From JAVVHH01 sp032249615 (GTDB lineage: Bacteria > Pseudomonadota > Alphaproteobacteria > Acetobacterales > Acetobacteraceae): a stretch of 19,240 nt of DNA. A program made the translations under genes and the position numbers. The notes under the pieces were generated by a model. It saw nothing but the letters and a program-made list of their open reading frames with translations, had not been told where the DNA came from and made no database searches. The first letter of the stretch is position 1; each line of letters begins with the position of its first letter. The stretch lies in assembly GCA_032249615.1 (NCBI GenBank), contig JAVVHH010000071.1, forward strand, positions 1 through 19,240. The letters are read 5' to 3'. Shown piece after piece: positions 18,398-19,240 of the stretch.

Positions 18398-18529
18398 ATG
18401 AAGAAAGTTGTTGTGGCGGTGGTGATGTTTGCGACGGCGGTGGCTGTTTCCGGCTGCATCATTGCGCCTCCCGGTTATTACGGGCGGCCGCGGCCGGGCT
18501 ATTGCTATTACCATCCGTATCGCTGCTGA
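18398..18529 (+). CDS. Very small Tyr/Pro-rich lipoprotein, 43 aa
   Basis: A 43-aa ORF too short for normal length cut-offs. The protein starts MKKVVVAVVMFATAVAV and reaches a lipobox VSGC at residues 17-20, a textbook type II signal peptide with two lysines, a hydrophobic core and C20 as the lipidated residue. The mature part would be only 24 residues (C20-C43), rich in tyrosine (six), proline and glycine, with two more cysteines at C36 and C43 at the end. The ATG at 18398 is preceded by AAGGA (18384-18388) at 9 bases, a good Shine-Dalgarno. Its stop directly abuts the stop of the convergent uvrC. I do not know a function. Short YY/PG-rich lipoproteins are seen in alphaproteobacterial genomes as unnamed proteins; envelope anchoring is expected from the signal only. 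Confidence 0.8.
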   Translation: MKKVVVAVVMFATAVAVSGCIIAPPGYYGRPRPGYCYYHPYRC

Positions 18530-19240
18530 TCAGCCGGTGTGGAAGAACTCGTAGACGCGGCGGGCGGTTTCCCGGTTGATGCCGGGGGCGGCTTCGAGGT
18601 CGGCTAGGCCGGCTTGCTTGACGCCGCGGGCGGAGCCGAAGTGGTTGAGCAGCGCGCGCTTGCGGGCGGAGCCCACGCCGGGGACTTCGTCGAGCTCGCT
18701 GGTGACGAGCGCCTTGCTGCGGCTTGCGCGGTGGGTAGTGATGGCGAAGCGGTGGGTCTCGTCGCGGACGCGCTGGAGGTAGTAGAGGACCGGGTCGCGC
18801 GGGGGGAGCTGGAAGGCGTCGCGGCCGGCCATGTGGAACCACTCGCGGCCGGCGTCGCGGTCCGGGCCCTTGGCGATGCCGACGACGGGGATTTGGTGCA
18901 GGCCGAGATCCTGCAGGATGCCGCGGACGGCGGAGAGCTGGCCGGCGCCGCCATCGATCAGCAGGAGGTCGGGGAGGATCGGGGGGGCGCCCTCGCCGGC
19001 GTCGCTGGCGGCCTGCTCCTTCAGTGCGCGGGCGAAGCGGCGGTCGAGCACTTCCCGCATCATGGCGAAGTCGTCGCCGGGGGTGATGGGCCCCTTGATG
19101 GAATACTTGCGGTAGGCGTTCTTCTGGAAGCCGTCCGGCCCCGCCACGACCATGACGCCATAGGCGTTGCTGCCCATGATGTGGCTGTTGTCGTAGCACT
19201 CGATCCGCTCGGGCGTGGCGGGGAGGCCGAATACCTGGGC
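18530..19240 (-). CDS. uvrC: Excinuclease ABC subunit C, C-terminal part (runs off the right edge)
   Basis: The C-terminal 236 residues of UvrC, the nucleotide-excision-repair nuclease; the 5' part with the GIY-YIG domain lies beyond the window. The visible part starts with the RNase H-like endonuclease domain. ECYDNSHIMG gives the catalytic Asp (visible residue 17), LLLIDGGAGQL the second Asp (residue 96), and RDETHRFAITTHR the catalytic His (residue 163). These three form the D-D-H triad that makes the 5' incision. Residues from about 182 to the end form the tandem helix-hairpin-helix domain (EVPGVGSARKRALLNHFGS, then AAPGINRETARRVYEFF) that binds DNA. The reading frame is open to position 19240. 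The stop at 18530-18532 touches the stop of the convergent lipoprotein gene. UvrC works with UvrA and UvrB in the cytosol. Confidence 0.96.
   Translation of the reverse strand, partial: AQVFGLPATPERIECYDNSHIMGSNAYGVMVVAGPDGFQKNAYRKYSIKGPITPGDDFAMMREVLDRRFARALKEQAASDAGEGAPPILPDLLLIDGGAGQLSAVRGILQDLGLHQIPVVGIAKGPDRDAGREWFHMAGRDAFQLPPRDPVLYYLQRVRDETHRFAITTHRASRSKALVTSELDEVPGVGSARKRALLNHFGSARGVKQAGLADLEAAPGINRETARRVYEFFHTG

Overview
The window is high-GC DNA from what looks like an alphaproteobacterium. An Acetobacteraceae-like genome (Roseomonas/Rhodopila/Acidisphaera type) is my best guess. It rests on codon use, the alphaproteobacterial flavour of DnaE and UvrC, and the expanded ABC/hydantoinase content; it is inference, because no rRNA or other taxonomic marker is present. 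The + strand is G-rich and C-poor throughout, whichever way the genes point. Minus-strand genes therefore use C-ending codons and plus-strand genes use G-ending codons, as expected if + is the leading replication strand.

Left two thirds (47-11828, all on the minus strand, read right to left): one tightly packed 11-gene operon. The order is gntR/hutC-type regulator, livK, livH, livM, livG, livF (a complete branched-chain-amino-acid-type ABC importer), an isocitrate-lyase/PEP-mutase superfamily lyase, hyuB, hyuA (ATP-dependent hydantoinase/oxoprolinase pair), an isochorismatase-like hydrolase and an FAD-dependent flavoprotein. Neighbouring genes overlap by 1-8 bases (mostly ATGA or GTGA) or are separated by no more than 5 bases. 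Divergent from the regulator, across an 88-base regulatory region, are leuC- and leuD-like hydro-lyase subunits on the plus strand (11917-13934).

Read together, these genes look like one regulated catabolic unit for an unknown small cyclic amide/imide or a related acid. The steps would be import by Liv, ATP-driven ring opening by HyuAB, a hydrolase step, flavin-dependent oxidation or reduction of a C-C bond, hydration of a maleate-like double bond by the LeuCD pair, and aldol cleavage by the KRCGH lyase. The last two steps parallel the dimethylmaleate hydratase/2,3-dimethylmalate lyase pair of anaerobic nicotinate catabolism. The substrate is not known; this pathway is the main hypothesis of the report.

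Right third: an unidentified 278-aa protein, possibly glycosyltransferase-like (minus strand, 13940-14776), dnaE (plus, 14870-18298), a 43-aa lipoprotein (plus, 18398-18529) and the C-terminal part of uvrC (minus, from 18530 through the right edge). This part looks like core chromosome. I saw no tRNA, rRNA, CRISPR array, insertion sequence or integrase. Bases 1-46, downstream of the last operon gene, are too short to assign.
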